From: Mesobacillus persicus
Lineage (GTDB): Bacteria; Bacillota; Bacilli; Bacillales; Cytobacillaceae
Assembly (NCBI RefSeq): GCF_900109925.1
Contig: NZ_FOBW01000008.1
Location: 163,861-227,860, forward strand
Reading direction: 5' to 3'
Length of the DNA stretch: 64,000 nt
The position numbers and the translations under genes were made by a program. Under the pieces are notes generated by a model, which saw nothing but the letters and a program-made list of their open reading frames with translations, was not told the origin of the DNA and did not search any database. Shown here one piece after another: positions 44,319 to 53,257 of this stretch. Position 1 is the stretch's first letter. Each line of letters opens with the position of its first letter.

Positions 44319-44555
44319 AAAAAACCACATCCCTCCAAAAAAGGGACGTGGTTTAACTTTTGCACGCGGTACCACCCTTATTGAAGGACATGGTCCTTCC
44401 ACTCAACGATTAACGGCTCGTCCGTTCCCTGCTACTAAAGTTCACAAAGAAAGCTCAAGGAATGTAATTCGTGTTATCTATGTATCGGTTTGCACCAACC
44501 ACCGACTCTCTGTTCACAGGGAGATAACGACTACTAGGTTTCCTGTCATTGCAGT
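44319..44555 (-). ncRNA. T-box leader of tyrS, UAC specifier
   Basis: The conserved T-box AGGGTGGTACCGCG lies at 44378-44365 (minus), followed by the terminator AAACCACGTCCCT/GGGATGTGGTTT (44354-44322) with a T-run. The 5' part contains stem I with AGAGAGTCGGTGGTTGGTGCAAACCGA; a UAC triplet at 44466-44464 (ACGAATTACATTCC context) is the best specifier candidate. Uncharged tRNA-Tyr would stabilise the antiterminator and switch tyrS on. Confidence 0.93.
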
Positions 44556-44562
44556 TGCGATA

Positions 44563-45075
44563 TTAAAACTGATTATCTCGAATCACCGTTCGAAGTAATT
44601 TCGTCATGTTTCTTTGCTCACCGGTGGACAAACCAGAGACAAGTTCTACTTCCCCTTTATGGAATCGGGGATAAAGGGCCTCCATCACTTGCTTTCCCTT
44701 CTCAGTTAAGGCCACATAAGTGGTTCTTCTATCTCTACTGTCCGTTTTTCGATAACACAAGTCTTTTTTTTCAAGAGTTTTGGTTATATTACTGACAGTA
44801 GCTTTTGATACAGCCGAAGACTCAGCTAATTTCTTCGTCTCGACTGACTCCCAAATCCACAGATCGTAAAGCATGGAAAACGCCGTCCATGACAATCCAT
44901 ATTCAGATAAGACTTCCTGTTCCATTTTGTTTCTTAAACCCTGCGCCACACGATATAGGTTCGTCACAACAGAAATTGCATCTAAATTGAGAGAATCAAT
45001 CGGGATTTTAGTTAGTCGATTCAGCGTATCTATTTCTTCAGGAAGCAGTTCTCCTTGATCATTAAATGAATGAAT
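44563..45075 (-). CDS. MarR-family regulator, probable ATT start
   Basis: A MarR winged-helix protein: ETKKLAESSAVSKATVSNIT is the recognition region and DSRDRRTTYVALTEKGKQVM the wing. The first conventional start (GTG 44967) yields 134 residues, but the frame continues upstream with coding-like sequence (LLPEEIDTLNRLTKIPIDSL) that in relatives belongs to the N-terminal helix. GGGGGG at 45087-45082 lies 6 bases before an in-frame ATT (45075), which gives 170 residues starting HSFNDQGELLPEE after the initiator. It lies directly upstream of the tyrS leader; ligand unknown. Confidence 0.8.
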   Translation of the reverse strand: MHSFNDQGELLPEEIDTLNRLTKIPIDSLNLDAISVVTNLYRVAQGLRNKMEQEVLSEYGLSWTAFSMLYDLWIWESVETKKLAESSAVSKATVSNITKTLEKKDLCYRKTDSRDRRTTYVALTEKGKQVMEALYPRFHKGEVELVSGLSTGEQRNMTKLLRTVIRDNQF

Positions 45076-45275
45076 AAGAATCCCCCCATTATTATTTTCT
45101 GAATCATTAGCTATGAAACGATATTAGCAAAAATGATTCACGAAAGCAAGAGAGCATAATAAAATAATTTTTACCAAACTGTGTTTTTATATTAGGCGTA
45201 TTTGCATCCCCTCGGCTTGTTAAACTCTTAAAACAACTAGATTAGGTTGCGTTTAAACTCAACCTTGAGATAAAG

Positions 45276-45304
45276 AAAAAACTCGCCAAATCGGAGAGTT
45301 TTTT
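45276..45304. terminator. Isolated terminator-like hairpin
   Basis: AAAAAACTC/GAGTTTTTT around an 11-base loop. It sits between divergent marR and convergent isp with no gene obviously ending here. Confidence 0.5.
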
Positions 45305-45495
45305 CATTGTCTATAATATTCCTTTTTCTCCCTTTTCTTTTTTTGTTGTCGGGAACAATAGATAACTAACTGAAATTAGAAAATCAATGGCTAGAATGAT
45401 AGACCATGTCCGCACTTATCCATCAATTTAGTTGATAACTAAGTCTATCTATATATAATTCACCGATTATCATTTAATTCCTTCTGAACGAATAA

Positions 45496-45541
45496 AAGAC
45501 GCCCAATACAAGCGTTTCAAGCATCTTGTATCGAGCGTCTT
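45496..45541 (-). terminator. Terminator of the intracellular protease gene
   Basis: AAGACGC and GCGTCTT enclose an inner ATACAAG/CTTGTAT stem. On the minus strand TTTTATTCG follows. Confidence 0.75.
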
Positions 45542-45579
45542 GATTATTATCTATTCATAGAATATATAATTGTGTTACC

Positions 45580-46587
45580 TCACCCCAAAAACTTAGTTTC
45601 CAAAGACACCAAACCTGTTACTCCTGCTTCCAACTTGAAGCGTTCTTTTAATTCATCTACTAAGTTTAGCATCAGAAGCCCATTCCCTTCCGAGCTTTTG
45701 CGGAAACCTAGCGGAACGGTTCGTCTGATGAGCTGGGCATAAATTTCTGTTTCAGTCAGTGGCCTATTAAACTCTTTTTCACTAAAATTGACTAATAAAG
45801 CTAAAGCACCAGCTACATGCGGAGCCGCCATTGATGTGCCAGATAGTTTGGCATATTTATTGTCTGGATACGTTGACAACACCTCTACACCAGGGGCGAC
45901 AAGGTCGATTTCATCATGAGTATTCGTAAAAGGAGCAAGCGATAAATCAACGCTAACAGCCCCTACCGAAATGACTTCATTATAGGCTCCAGGATAGGCG
46001 TACTCATAGGTTTCTTCATACCCATCCCCCTCATTTCCCGCAGCAACAACAACGGAGATTTCATGTTGTATAGCCTTCTGGATCGCGTAATGCAGTTCTG
46101 GCACATCTGTCGGTCCTCCGAGTGACATGCATATCACACGTACACGTTCATCATTCGGGCCACTCCAATCCACCGCATAGTTGATCGCCTCAATAATCCA
46201 TTCATAATCGCCAGCCCCTTCGCCGGTTAAAGCTTTTAAACTTAAAATCTGAGCTTTCGGAGCGACACCTGCGACCCCTTGTTGATTCAAACTAGCCGCA
46301 ATCGTACCAGACACATGCGTCCCATGGCCGTTGTTGTCTTCAAAAATATCTGGATTGCCCTGGTAATCAGATGTGAAATTTCTTCCACCAATGATTCGGT
46401 CCTTTAGATCCTGATGATTGGTATCGATACCAGTATCAATCACGGCGACGACAACACCTTCTCCTTGGTTACTTTCCTTCCATAATGCTGGAGCTTGTAC
46501 CAACTGAACTCCCACTGGCGTTTCATTTGTGTTTTCAAAAACTGACTGAATCGTATACGGGATTAACTTAACTTGATTTTGTACCAT
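45580..46587 (-). CDS. isp: Intracellular subtilisin-type serine protease (Isp)
   Basis: A 335-residue S8 protease without a signal peptide. The N-terminal VKLIPYTIQ segment is the short inhibitory propeptide motif of intracellular subtilisins. The catalytic triad is present: Asp in VIDTGID, His in NGHGTHVSG and Ser in SGTSMAAPHVAG. It degrades cytosolic proteins in stationary phase and sporulation. ATG 46587 follows AAGGAGGATCTTA; a longer frame from 46626 lacks a site. Confidence 0.92.
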   Translation of the reverse strand: MVQNQVKLIPYTIQSVFENTNETPVGVQLVQAPALWKESNQGEGVVVAVIDTGIDTNHQDLKDRIIGGRNFTSDYQGNPDIFEDNNGHGTHVSGTIAASLNQQGVAGVAPKAQILSLKALTGEGAGDYEWIIEAINYAVDWSGPNDERVRVICMSLGGPTDVPELHYAIQKAIQHEISVVVAAGNEGDGYEETYEYAYPGAYNEVISVGAVSVDLSLAPFTNTHDEIDLVAPGVEVLSTYPDNKYAKLSGTSMAAPHVAGALALLVNFSEKEFNRPLTETEIYAQLIRRTVPLGFRKSSEGNGLLMLNLVDELKERFKLEAGVTGLVSLETKFLG

Positions 46588-47333
46588 TAAGATCCTCCTT
46601 GTGATTATGATTCCGATGGTCCACATGCTTTGCTTTCACAAAGAACATTTGTTCTAATATTATTATACCAAATATTCCTATTTAAAGCATAGATACATAG
46701 ACTTATTTTTTGAATTGTTACACGGGTGTGTTTGGATTCCGCTTTAAGCACTCTACTTTACGAACAGCAGGCATGCCGGGAGTCCCTTCGGCGCTTTATC
46801 AAAATGATAACTAGAAGAAAACCAACTAGAAACCATCTTCATAAGCCTGATGATGATGAAAAGAGGAGGAACCCAGCAAGAACCCCCCCCACCAACATCT
46901 AAAGAGGTCCTGCTGGCCTTTCCTACCAAAAGTCGAGGGGCATTCCCAATCATCTTTTAGTAGAGCTATGAAAAATATAAACTCTTCCTCCACTTGCTAT
47001 ATAGAAGAAAGAAATCAAAAGAGACAAGGTAAGACGTTTGCATGTCTCATCCCCCTCTTTGTGCATTTCAACCCCAAGACCCTCCTCAGCCTTAAGACCT
47101 ACATAAATATCTGCCTTTAGTTCGTTATCGAGAATGACTATTCAGGATAAGCTGAAAAAGTGCTGTAGAGAATGTTCATTTGATGCAGATTTGCTTGTCC
47201 GTTATAAAGAAATATTTTTACGCAATCCCGCTTTTTACTGGTTATTTTTTCCTATAATAAGTGTATAATTATTTTCGGGAATCATTCAAAACATTCTTAC
47301 AGCAGAAATCTAAGAAGATTGAAGGGGATTTTT
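46588..47333. other. Long intergenic region with repeat copy B
   Basis: About 750 bases between isp and the RND gene. It contains one dispersed repeat (46825-46885) and TATAAT-like boxes at 47253 and 47264 that may promote the pump gene. No gene is supported. Confidence 0.5.
46825..46885 (+). repeat. Dispersed repeat unit, copy B
   Basis: AACCATCTTCATAAGCCTGA then TGATGATGAAAAGAGGAGGAAC, close to the reverse complement of 2897-2968. The part after GATGATGAAAA starts a second unit (GAGGAACCCAGCAAGAA), so the element is a partial tandem. Confidence 0.6.
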
Positions 47334-50300
47334 ATGGGTCTGTTAAGGTTTATTGTCGAAAGAAAGATTCTTGTTGGGTTGATGGTGGTATTGGTGATGT
47401 TGATTGGCACCAATGCGGTTTTCAACCTCGATAAGGAGCTCATGCCATCCGTAACGATGGATGGTGGTTTCGTTGAAATCAATGCTGGAGAAATGGCAGC
47501 AATTGAAGTCGAACGAACGATTACCACACCGCTCGAGCAGAAAATTCAAGGAATAGATGGAGTCGAAAGCATTGACTCGACCACCACTGTTGGCCGGGCA
47601 AATCTCCAAATGACGTTTGAAAGTGGCAAAGGCGATGAGGTTTTCAAAGAGGTTGAGCGAGTCGTCAATGCCGCTAGTTCCGAGAACGCTGCCATCAAGG
47701 ATGTTCAATCCTTCCAGAGCGGCGGCACTCAGAGCTATGAGTTTTACATGGATGTTTCTGGGAAAAACATGCAAGAAATTACCAGCTTTGCGAAGAACAT
47801 CCTTGCACCCCGACTCGAGGAACTCCCGGAAGTGAGGGATGTGGCCCTTGTCGGAGCACTAGAGCATGAAGTTTCCATCGAACTCAACCGCGAGGAATTG
47901 ACGAAAAATGGGCTTGATGCTTCTCAAGTGATCGGTGCAATCCAGCAGGTCAATCAGGAAGCGACGCTTGGTGAATTAAGTCAGGATGCTGACTCTCCTT
48001 CCCTGCGCTGGAATACGAAGCTCGAGAGTGTCAAGGATGTCGAGAACATCAACATACCGGTACCAAATGGAGGATTTATTGCCTTAAAAGAGGTTGCAAA
48101 TGTTACGCTCCAACCCGTTGAAACCTCGTCCTTTGTCTGGAAAAACGGAACGAAGGACTTTATCTTTGTTCAGGTTGGCCGTGTTGCTGATGTGACGCAA
48201 ATTGAAATGGCGGAAAGTGTTCGGGCAGAAATCGAAAACATTCGCGGCGAAGGATTAATTGAAGGATTTGAATTGAATGAGATGGTTGCCCAAGCGGACT
48301 ATGTCAAAGAATCCATTGACGGCGTGACCAGTAATATTTTAATCGGCGGCGCAATTGCCATTAGCATCCTACTTCTATTTTTACGAAATATTCGAGCCAC
48401 TTTCATCATCGGACTATCCATTCCTACCTCAGTGCTACTCACCTTTGCCACGATGTGGACTCTTGATTACAGCTTAAATATTCTCACCCTTATTGGACTT
48501 GGCCTTGGAATCGGGATGATGGTCGATTCAGCCATTGTTATCCTGGAATCCATCTATCATAAAAAAGAACAAGGATTAACGAAGCTTGACGCGGTGATCC
48601 TAGGAACGAAGGACGTTTCTACCGCCGTTATTGCCTCGATGCTGACCACCATCGTCGTGTTCTTGCCGATTGGCTTGCTTGGCGGTGACATGGGCAAGTT
48701 TATGATCATGCTTTCTGCGGTTGTAGCGATTACGCTGATTAGCTCGGTGCTCGTTTCGTTTACACTCATTCCTTCTCTATCTGAGAAATTTCTAAAACTG
48801 CGGAATGTAAAGAAACAAACAAAAGAGGGCCCAATGATTCACGCCTACAGCTCGGTTGTCGCTTGGACGATTAAAAAGAAACGCCACAGCCTAGCGGTGA
48901 TTGCCCTATTCATCCTAATGTTTGGCGGATCGTTGGCATTGGTTACGAAAATCCCGATGACAATTATGCCAGATGTTTTTAACCGCTATGCCGAATTAAT
49001 GGTGAATCTAGAGACTGGATTGACTCTTGAGAAAAAAGAAGAAGTTGTTGAAGAGATCAATGGAGCCCTTGCCAGTGTAAAAGACGTGGAAACGAATTAT
49101 ATCATGGATAATGGCGGCATGATGTACACAATTATTAATATGACAAAGGACGATGAGATAACGCGCGATCAAAAAGAAGTAAATGATGAGATTTTTAAAG
49201 TCCTACGCGATTTGGAAGAATCGCAGCCGATTGAAAGTGTCGCTAGTGCGATGACGGGCGGCGGCGGCTATCCAGTTCAAATCAATATCAAAGGCGAGGA
49301 GTTTGAAGCGCTTCAAACGACTGCGGATGACTTTGTACGTGAGTTAGAAGCAATTGACGGCATTGTTGGCGTGACGAATTCAATTGAGCGTACGTCTCCT
49401 GAAGAAGTGGTTGAGTTAAAGCAAGATGCGATTGAAGAACCTGGATTATCACCTTTACAAATTCGGTCGTTCATTGAACAAAGCTTCCTGCAGATGCCTG
49501 TTGGCGAAATGACCATCCCTGACGAAACCGTTCCGCTAGCTGTTAAATGGGCGGAGGCAACCGATTCGAAGTCTTCCCTGCTTGATTTAAAGGTACCAAC
49601 ACCTGAAGGCGAGAAACCTCTTTCTACTTTTATCAGCTTGGAGAATGTTCATGCTCCAAATGAAATCAATCACACCGATGGCGAGCGCTTCTTGTCGATC
49701 TCAGCTGATATCGAAGGAAAAGATTTAGGAGCGATTAATCGTGAAGTTCAGAAACTGATTGAGGATTTTGAGGCTCCTGTTGGCTATACGGTTTCTGTCG
49801 CAGGCGACCTTGAGCAGCAACAAGAACTAATAAAGGATATGATTTTCATCCTTGCGATTGCGATTTTCCTTGTATACCTAGTTATGGCTGTTCAATTCAA
49901 TCATCTTGGTCACCCGTTGATTGTGATGTCAATCATTCCGATGACCATGGTTGGTGTCATCCTCGGTCTGTTCCTGACGCAGCGTGAATTAAGCTTGATG
50001 TCGGGCATGGGAATTGTCATGCTAATCGGGATTGTCTTAAATAATGCGATTTTACTGATTGACCGCACGAACGCATTACGCAAAGAAGGCTACACTGTAC
50101 CAGATGCCCTTGTGGAAGCCGGCAAAAACCGAATTCGGCCGATTTTCATGACGACACTCACAACCGTTGGCGGAATGCTGCCGTTGGCTCTTGCTTCCGG
50201 TACCTCTGGGAATTACCAGGCACCAATGGCAACGGTCATCATTTCAGGTCTACTGTTTGCGACCTTTATTACCTTGCTGCTGATTCCAGCCGTATACCGC

Positions 50301-50393
50301 CTCTTCACCACCACCAGCTTTTCATTTAGGTGGAAGAAGAAGAAAAAAGCGGGTACAAAAGAGATAGAAGAAAATCCAGCTCCAATAAATTAA
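47334..50393 (+). CDS. RND-family efflux pump (SwrC/AcrB type)
   Basis: A 1,019-residue RND transporter with twelve membrane helices and two large external loops. Features: N-terminal helix FIVERKILVGLMVVLVML, GLGLGIGMMVDSAIVILESI with the Asp proton-relay residue in helix 4, and GIVMLIGIVLNNAILLIDRT in the second half. Gram-positive relatives such as SwrC export surfactin-like lipopeptides or lipids. No membrane-fusion or outer-membrane gene is adjacent, as expected. ATG 47334 is preferred: AAGGGG lies 6 bases upstream. Confidence 0.92.
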   Translation: MGLLRFIVERKILVGLMVVLVMLIGTNAVFNLDKELMPSVTMDGGFVEINAGEMAAIEVERTITTPLEQKIQGIDGVESIDSTTTVGRANLQMTFESGKGDEVFKEVERVVNAASSENAAIKDVQSFQSGGTQSYEFYMDVSGKNMQEITSFAKNILAPRLEELPEVRDVALVGALEHEVSIELNREELTKNGLDASQVIGAIQQVNQEATLGELSQDADSPSLRWNTKLESVKDVENINIPVPNGGFIALKEVANVTLQPVETSSFVWKNGTKDFIFVQVGRVADVTQIEMAESVRAEIENIRGEGLIEGFELNEMVAQADYVKESIDGVTSNILIGGAIAISILLLFLRNIRATFIIGLSIPTSVLLTFATMWTLDYSLNILTLIGLGLGIGMMVDSAIVILESIYHKKEQGLTKLDAVILGTKDVSTAVIASMLTTIVVFLPIGLLGGDMGKFMIMLSAVVAITLISSVLVSFTLIPSLSEKFLKLRNVKKQTKEGPMIHAYSSVVAWTIKKKRHSLAVIALFILMFGGSLALVTKIPMTIMPDVFNRYAELMVNLETGLTLEKKEEVVEEINGALASVKDVETNYIMDNGGMMYTIINMTKDDEITRDQKEVNDEIFKVLRDLEESQPIESVASAMTGGGGYPVQINIKGEEFEALQTTADDFVRELEAIDGIVGVTNSIERTSPEEVVELKQDAIEEPGLSPLQIRSFIEQSFLQMPVGEMTIPDETVPLAVKWAEATDSKSSLLDLKVPTPEGEKPLSTFISLENVHAPNEINHTDGERFLSISADIEGKDLGAINREVQKLIEDFEAPVGYTVSVAGDLEQQQELIKDMIFILAIAIFLVYLVMAVQFNHLGHPLIVMSIIPMTMVGVILGLFLTQRELSLMSGMGIVMLIGIVLNNAILLIDRTNALRKEGYTVPDALVEAGKNRIRPIFMTTLTTVGGMLPLALASGTSGNYQAPMATVIISGLLFATFITLLLIPAVYRLFTTTSFSFRWKKKKKAGTKEIEENPAPIN

Positions 50394-50400
50394 ACACCCC

Positions 50401-50430
50401 GCAGACACTATCATTTCCGATGGTGTCTGC
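50401..50430 (+). terminator. Terminator of the RND gene
   Basis: GCAGACAC pairs with GTGTCTGC, with an inner ATCATTTCCGAT loop; CGTTGTTTT follows. Confidence 0.75.
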
Positions 50431-50571
50431 CGTTGTTTTCAGAAGTTTAAACCACAGAAACATCATTTCATGCCATCAAATGTATTGATTCATTAGCGGG
50501 GGGCATGTCTTATTAGGTTAAGAGCTACTTCCCTAAAAAGTACAATATACGACCACTATCTTTTCACATAA

Positions 50572-50613
50572 AAAAATAGCCTAGCAATCACGTGCGATTG
50601 CTAGGCTATTTTT
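50572..50613 (-). terminator. Terminator of the B12/STAS operon
   Basis: AAAAATAGCCTAGCAATC pairs perfectly with GATTGCTAGGCTATTTTT; T-runs on both sides. Confidence 0.88.
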
Positions 50614-50616
50614 CTT

Positions 50617-51378
50617 TCACTGATCATCTATATTCACGTTCTTCTTTATCGCGTTAATGAGTCGATTGATAAAGGTGGCTTGGATTCCATTTGTTGCGTG
50701 ATGAATGGTCGTTGCATGCTGTGGATGGACACCGGTAATAATGGATTGTGCACCAATGAGTTTCAGCTGCCCAATGAGCCTATTAAATTCATCGATTCCC
50801 GCTTTTTCGACCTTCCCGATCCCATTAAAATCAAAAATAATGAAATCATAATCACCCTCGGATGCTTCGCGTGTGAATTTTTCAGCGTTTTGCTGAATGA
50901 GTTGTTCGTCGAGATCCCCAAAAAGGGGAATAAGCGCAGCTTTTTTCGAGAGTTTGATAAAGGGCCCAGATAAATCACGAATGCTTTTAAGCGATTCTTG
51001 CAATTGTTCTTTTTTCTCAAATAATTCAAAGTCTGTATCCGCTAACCGTTGGCGCTGGATTTCAACCATTTTGATAAGGGAATTTAGACTCTCGTCTTTC
51101 TCGATACAGATGATGTACCCTTTCCCATCCTTCCAGTTTATCCGCACGGTAAATAAGGCTTGAGGAGAATTGATCGAACACATGATAATCTCCCCCTCGG
51201 GAGATGAATTTCGTCCTGATAATAATTTCCTTGCCTTGTCTTCACTTTCACTGTCAACTAGATCTAAAAAAGCAGGGACCGGGCGGAATAAGCTTAGAGC
51301 TTCGTTCGAGTACTCAAGGATGGATAACTCTTCATCCACGACAAAACAGGGATAAGGAAGATATTGGATGTTAGACAT
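50617..51378 (-). CDS. PAS-like plus STAS domain signalling protein
   Basis: About 253 residues. The N-terminal 100 residues resemble a PAS domain (YPCFVVDEELSILEYSNEAL); a coiled coil follows (about 105-140); a C-terminal STAS domain (145-245) has LIPLFGDLDEQLIQQ and IIFDFNGIGKVEKAGIDEF, as in RsbR-type stressosome proteins. The first phosphorylatable Thr of RsbR is replaced in this stretch, whereas Thr in IITGVHPQH matches the second. It likely relays a signal from the overlapping B12-binding protein. GGGAGGGG precedes ATG 51378; it overlaps that gene's stop by 8 bases. Confidence 0.82.
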   Translation of the reverse strand: MSNIQYLPYPCFVVDEELSILEYSNEALSLFRPVPAFLDLVDSESEDKARKLLSGRNSSPEGEIIMCSINSPQALFTVRINWKDGKGYIICIEKDESLNSLIKMVEIQRQRLADTDFELFEKKEQLQESLKSIRDLSGPFIKLSKKAALIPLFGDLDEQLIQQNAEKFTREASEGDYDFIIFDFNGIGKVEKAGIDEFNRLIGQLKLIGAQSIITGVHPQHATTIHHATNGIQATFINRLINAIKKNVNIDDQ

Positions 51379-52027
51379 GGTTCCCCTCCCCACAAGCTAA
51401 TGGCAGCCATTTCTGAAGGCCTGCCAATTCTTCAATCACAGTCGTTGCATCCGTAGCGAATTGATTGAAAGGGGATTTTGAAACCAATCTTCCGCCTAAA
51501 AGAACCTCCGGACGGTGTTCCAGTTGCTCCAGGCTGTTTATGTAATCGGAAACCTGGTTTGCAGCATATAACGTTGTAAAAGACATTCCAATGAGATCTG
51601 GCTTCCATTTTCTCGCCATGTTTGTCACATATTCTAAAGGGAGGTTCTGACCTAAGAACCTTGTTTCCCACCCATCTTCCTGAAAAAGTAGGGAAACCAT
51701 TTTAATGCCTAAAAAATGTTGCTCTTCTTCGAGGCAAAAAAACATCGCCTTCTTCTGAATTGGAGCGGTTTTCCTCATTTGTTGCTTATGAAAAAAATAG
51801 CGAGTTAATAAAAAATCACATGTGGCACTCGCCAAATGCTCATCCGCTACTTTAATTTTGTTTTCCTCCCAGAGCTTGCCTATGTATATAAGTGAGTTGG
51901 TCACTAAATTTTGATAAATATCGAGACTACTTTTACCTTTTCCCACTTCTGATAGAAGCATTTCCCACGCTTTATCTTGATTTCCACCAAGGAGATGGTC
52001 GGTAAAAGTGTAGATCTGGCTATTCAT
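51371..52027 (-). CDS. Cobalamin-binding sensor protein (CarH-like, no DNA-binding domain)
   Basis: A 218-residue protein with a methionine-synthase-type helical cap (about 1-85) and a Rossmann B12-binding domain (90-205). The cap carries W53-x9-E63-H64, the W-x9-EH signature of CarH/LitR adenosylcobalamin photoreceptors, and the lower-ligand motif is E-x-H-x-x-G (EQHFLG, His104). There is no MerR-type helix-turn-helix, so output must pass through a partner. It overlaps the PAS/STAS gene, suggesting a complex. Light or cobalamin sensing is inferred from motifs and known family biology. Confidence 0.85.
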   Translation of the reverse strand: MNSQIYTFTDHLLGGNQDKAWEMLLSEVGKGKSSLDIYQNLVTNSLIYIGKLWEENKIKVADEHLASATCDFLLTRYFFHKQQMRKTAPIQKKAMFFCLEEEQHFLGIKMVSLLFQEDGWETRFLGQNLPLEYVTNMARKWKPDLIGMSFTTLYAANQVSDYINSLEQLEHRPEVLLGGRLVSKSPFNQFATDATTVIEELAGLQKWLPLACGEGNHV

Positions 52028-52040
52028 CGGTACATCCCCT

Positions 52041-52391
52041 TTACTTATTTTCTAGTGCGTGGATTGCTGCTTTTAAGAATGAGATATACCCGGTTTGATC
52101 GGGATCTGTCACGTTCGCAAGCGCGGACTCAATCCGTCGAAAATTATCAATTAAATGGGCAGTTTGCATCCCTCTTGAAGTTAAAATCTGATTCAGCCAA
52201 AGTGCATAGTCGATAAACAACTCTACATTATTCATCTCCAAAGCAATCTTGAGTTGCTTAAAATGATGTTGGTTATCTTCTCTACATTTGTTCTTCCCCG
52301 CTTCTCCGTACTTTGTTAATAATTCTGGAAAATCGTTATAAATTCCTTCTGTCACTTCATCTATAATGTTGCTTACGATACTTATATTCAT
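52041..52391 (-). CDS. Small helical protein of the B12/STAS operon
   Basis: A 116-residue all-helical protein (KYGEAGKNKCREDNQHHFKQ near 26, IDYALWLNQILTSRG near 60). I recall this kind of sequence as a helical domain fused to or encoded beside B12-binding sensor proteins, but cannot name the family. Its start overlaps the stop of the preceding monooxygenase gene (ATGA), and it ends 13 bases before the B12-binding gene, so the four genes are co-translated. Possibly a regulator or adaptor of the sensor. Confidence 0.7.
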   Translation of the reverse strand: MNISIVSNIIDEVTEGIYNDFPELLTKYGEAGKNKCREDNQHHFKQLKIALEMNNVELFIDYALWLNQILTSRGMQTAHLIDNFRRIESALANVTDPDQTGYISFLKAAIHALENK

Positions 52392-52693
52392 CGAGCCACC
52401 ACTTGATACTTCCTGACCTTTGGAATGATCGAGGCTAATTCTTGGTCAGGGTAGTTTTTTTCCATATCATGGACTTTTTTAAAGGCATTGCTCGTCGCCC
52501 AGTTTAAATAATCATCCTTCGTTTCCCACTCTAATTGCACCGTTAATTCTCCTGGCTTCTTTTCATTCTGAAGAAGTTGAAACGAAAGGAATCCTTTAAA
52601 GTCATCCACCATTTTAGACCTTTTCTGATAAATCGCAATGACTTCCTCCGCCTTCTCAGGAGGCACATCAAAAGTTGAATGCACAATATACAT
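52388..52693 (-). CDS. Antibiotic biosynthesis monooxygenase (ABM/HmoA-like)
   Basis: About 101 residues forming a ferredoxin-like ABM fold, with a single EFxxW-type core (QLEWETKDDYLNWATSNAFKK) and His in KVH. Similar small proteins (HmoA/HmoB, IsdG) open the haem ring; the usual Asn near residue 7 is not evident, so haem degradation is uncertain. ATG 52693 follows GAGGGGGATTTT. First gene of the operon with the B12 sensor and STAS protein. Confidence 0.78.
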   Translation of the reverse strand: MYIVHSTFDVPPEKAEEVIAIYQKRSKMVDDFKGFLSFQLLQNEKKPGELTVQLEWETKDDYLNWATSNAFKKVHDMEKNYPDQELASIIPKVRKYQVVAR

Positions 52694-52751
52694 AAAATCC
52701 CCCTCTTCTAATCTAGTAGTATCATACACTAACAACCAATGGGGAAGCAAA

Positions 52752-52771
52752 GGGACGGTTCTTCTGCTTCC
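52752..52771 (+). repeat. Solo copy of the GGGACGG/TGCTTCC element
   Basis: Copy with TC at the variable bases, 60 bases upstream of the operon start. Confidence 0.85.
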
Positions 52772-53257
52772 TTCCTCAACTGATTACAAGGAACCGAGCA
52801 AAAGTAAAGGTTTTTTAGGGAGAAATCCGTCTATCATGGTGAAACAGAAGGTCCAGCTCGGAACCAAAAAACTACTTCAAGAATGTTAGGTGCCCGCACA
52901 AAATTATATAAAAGTATGAAATGGGGACGGTTCTTCTGCTTCCTGCACCATGCTGGGTACGAGTAAACCATCAAAAGTTTAGTAGTTATTTATTGGGAGG
53001 TGGATGAATACGAGACCAGCTTATGCTAGAGAACTCCCCAATTCATTACGCGCTGGATTACGAATATCTCCCCCCTCAAAAATAATACTAAACTTATTTA
53101 AGATTTGGTAAAATGAACTACATATCAATCAAGGTCCCTTTCAATCTATCTATTTCAGTTTATTCAGACTATTAACCCCTAGCTCTTTGATACTACTATG
53201 AACCTATATTCTAGGAACGGCAAACATACTATACTAAATGGCAAGGAGAGATTTCAT
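52772..53257. other. Intergenic region upstream of the aminotransferase
   Basis: Nearly 490 bases with one further solo repeat and no supported gene. A 34-codon frame at 53009 has a GGGAGGTGG ribosome-like site, but no recognisable product. Confidence 0.45.
52924..52943 (+). repeat. Solo copy of the GGGACGG/TGCTTCC element
   Basis: Second copy in the same intergenic region, same orientation and same variable bases (TC) as 52752. Confidence 0.85.

Noticed and set aside
53009..53113. 34-codon plus-strand frame after GGGAGGTGG
   Set aside because: Good ribosome-like site, but the peptide has no recognisable character and there is no terminator after it.
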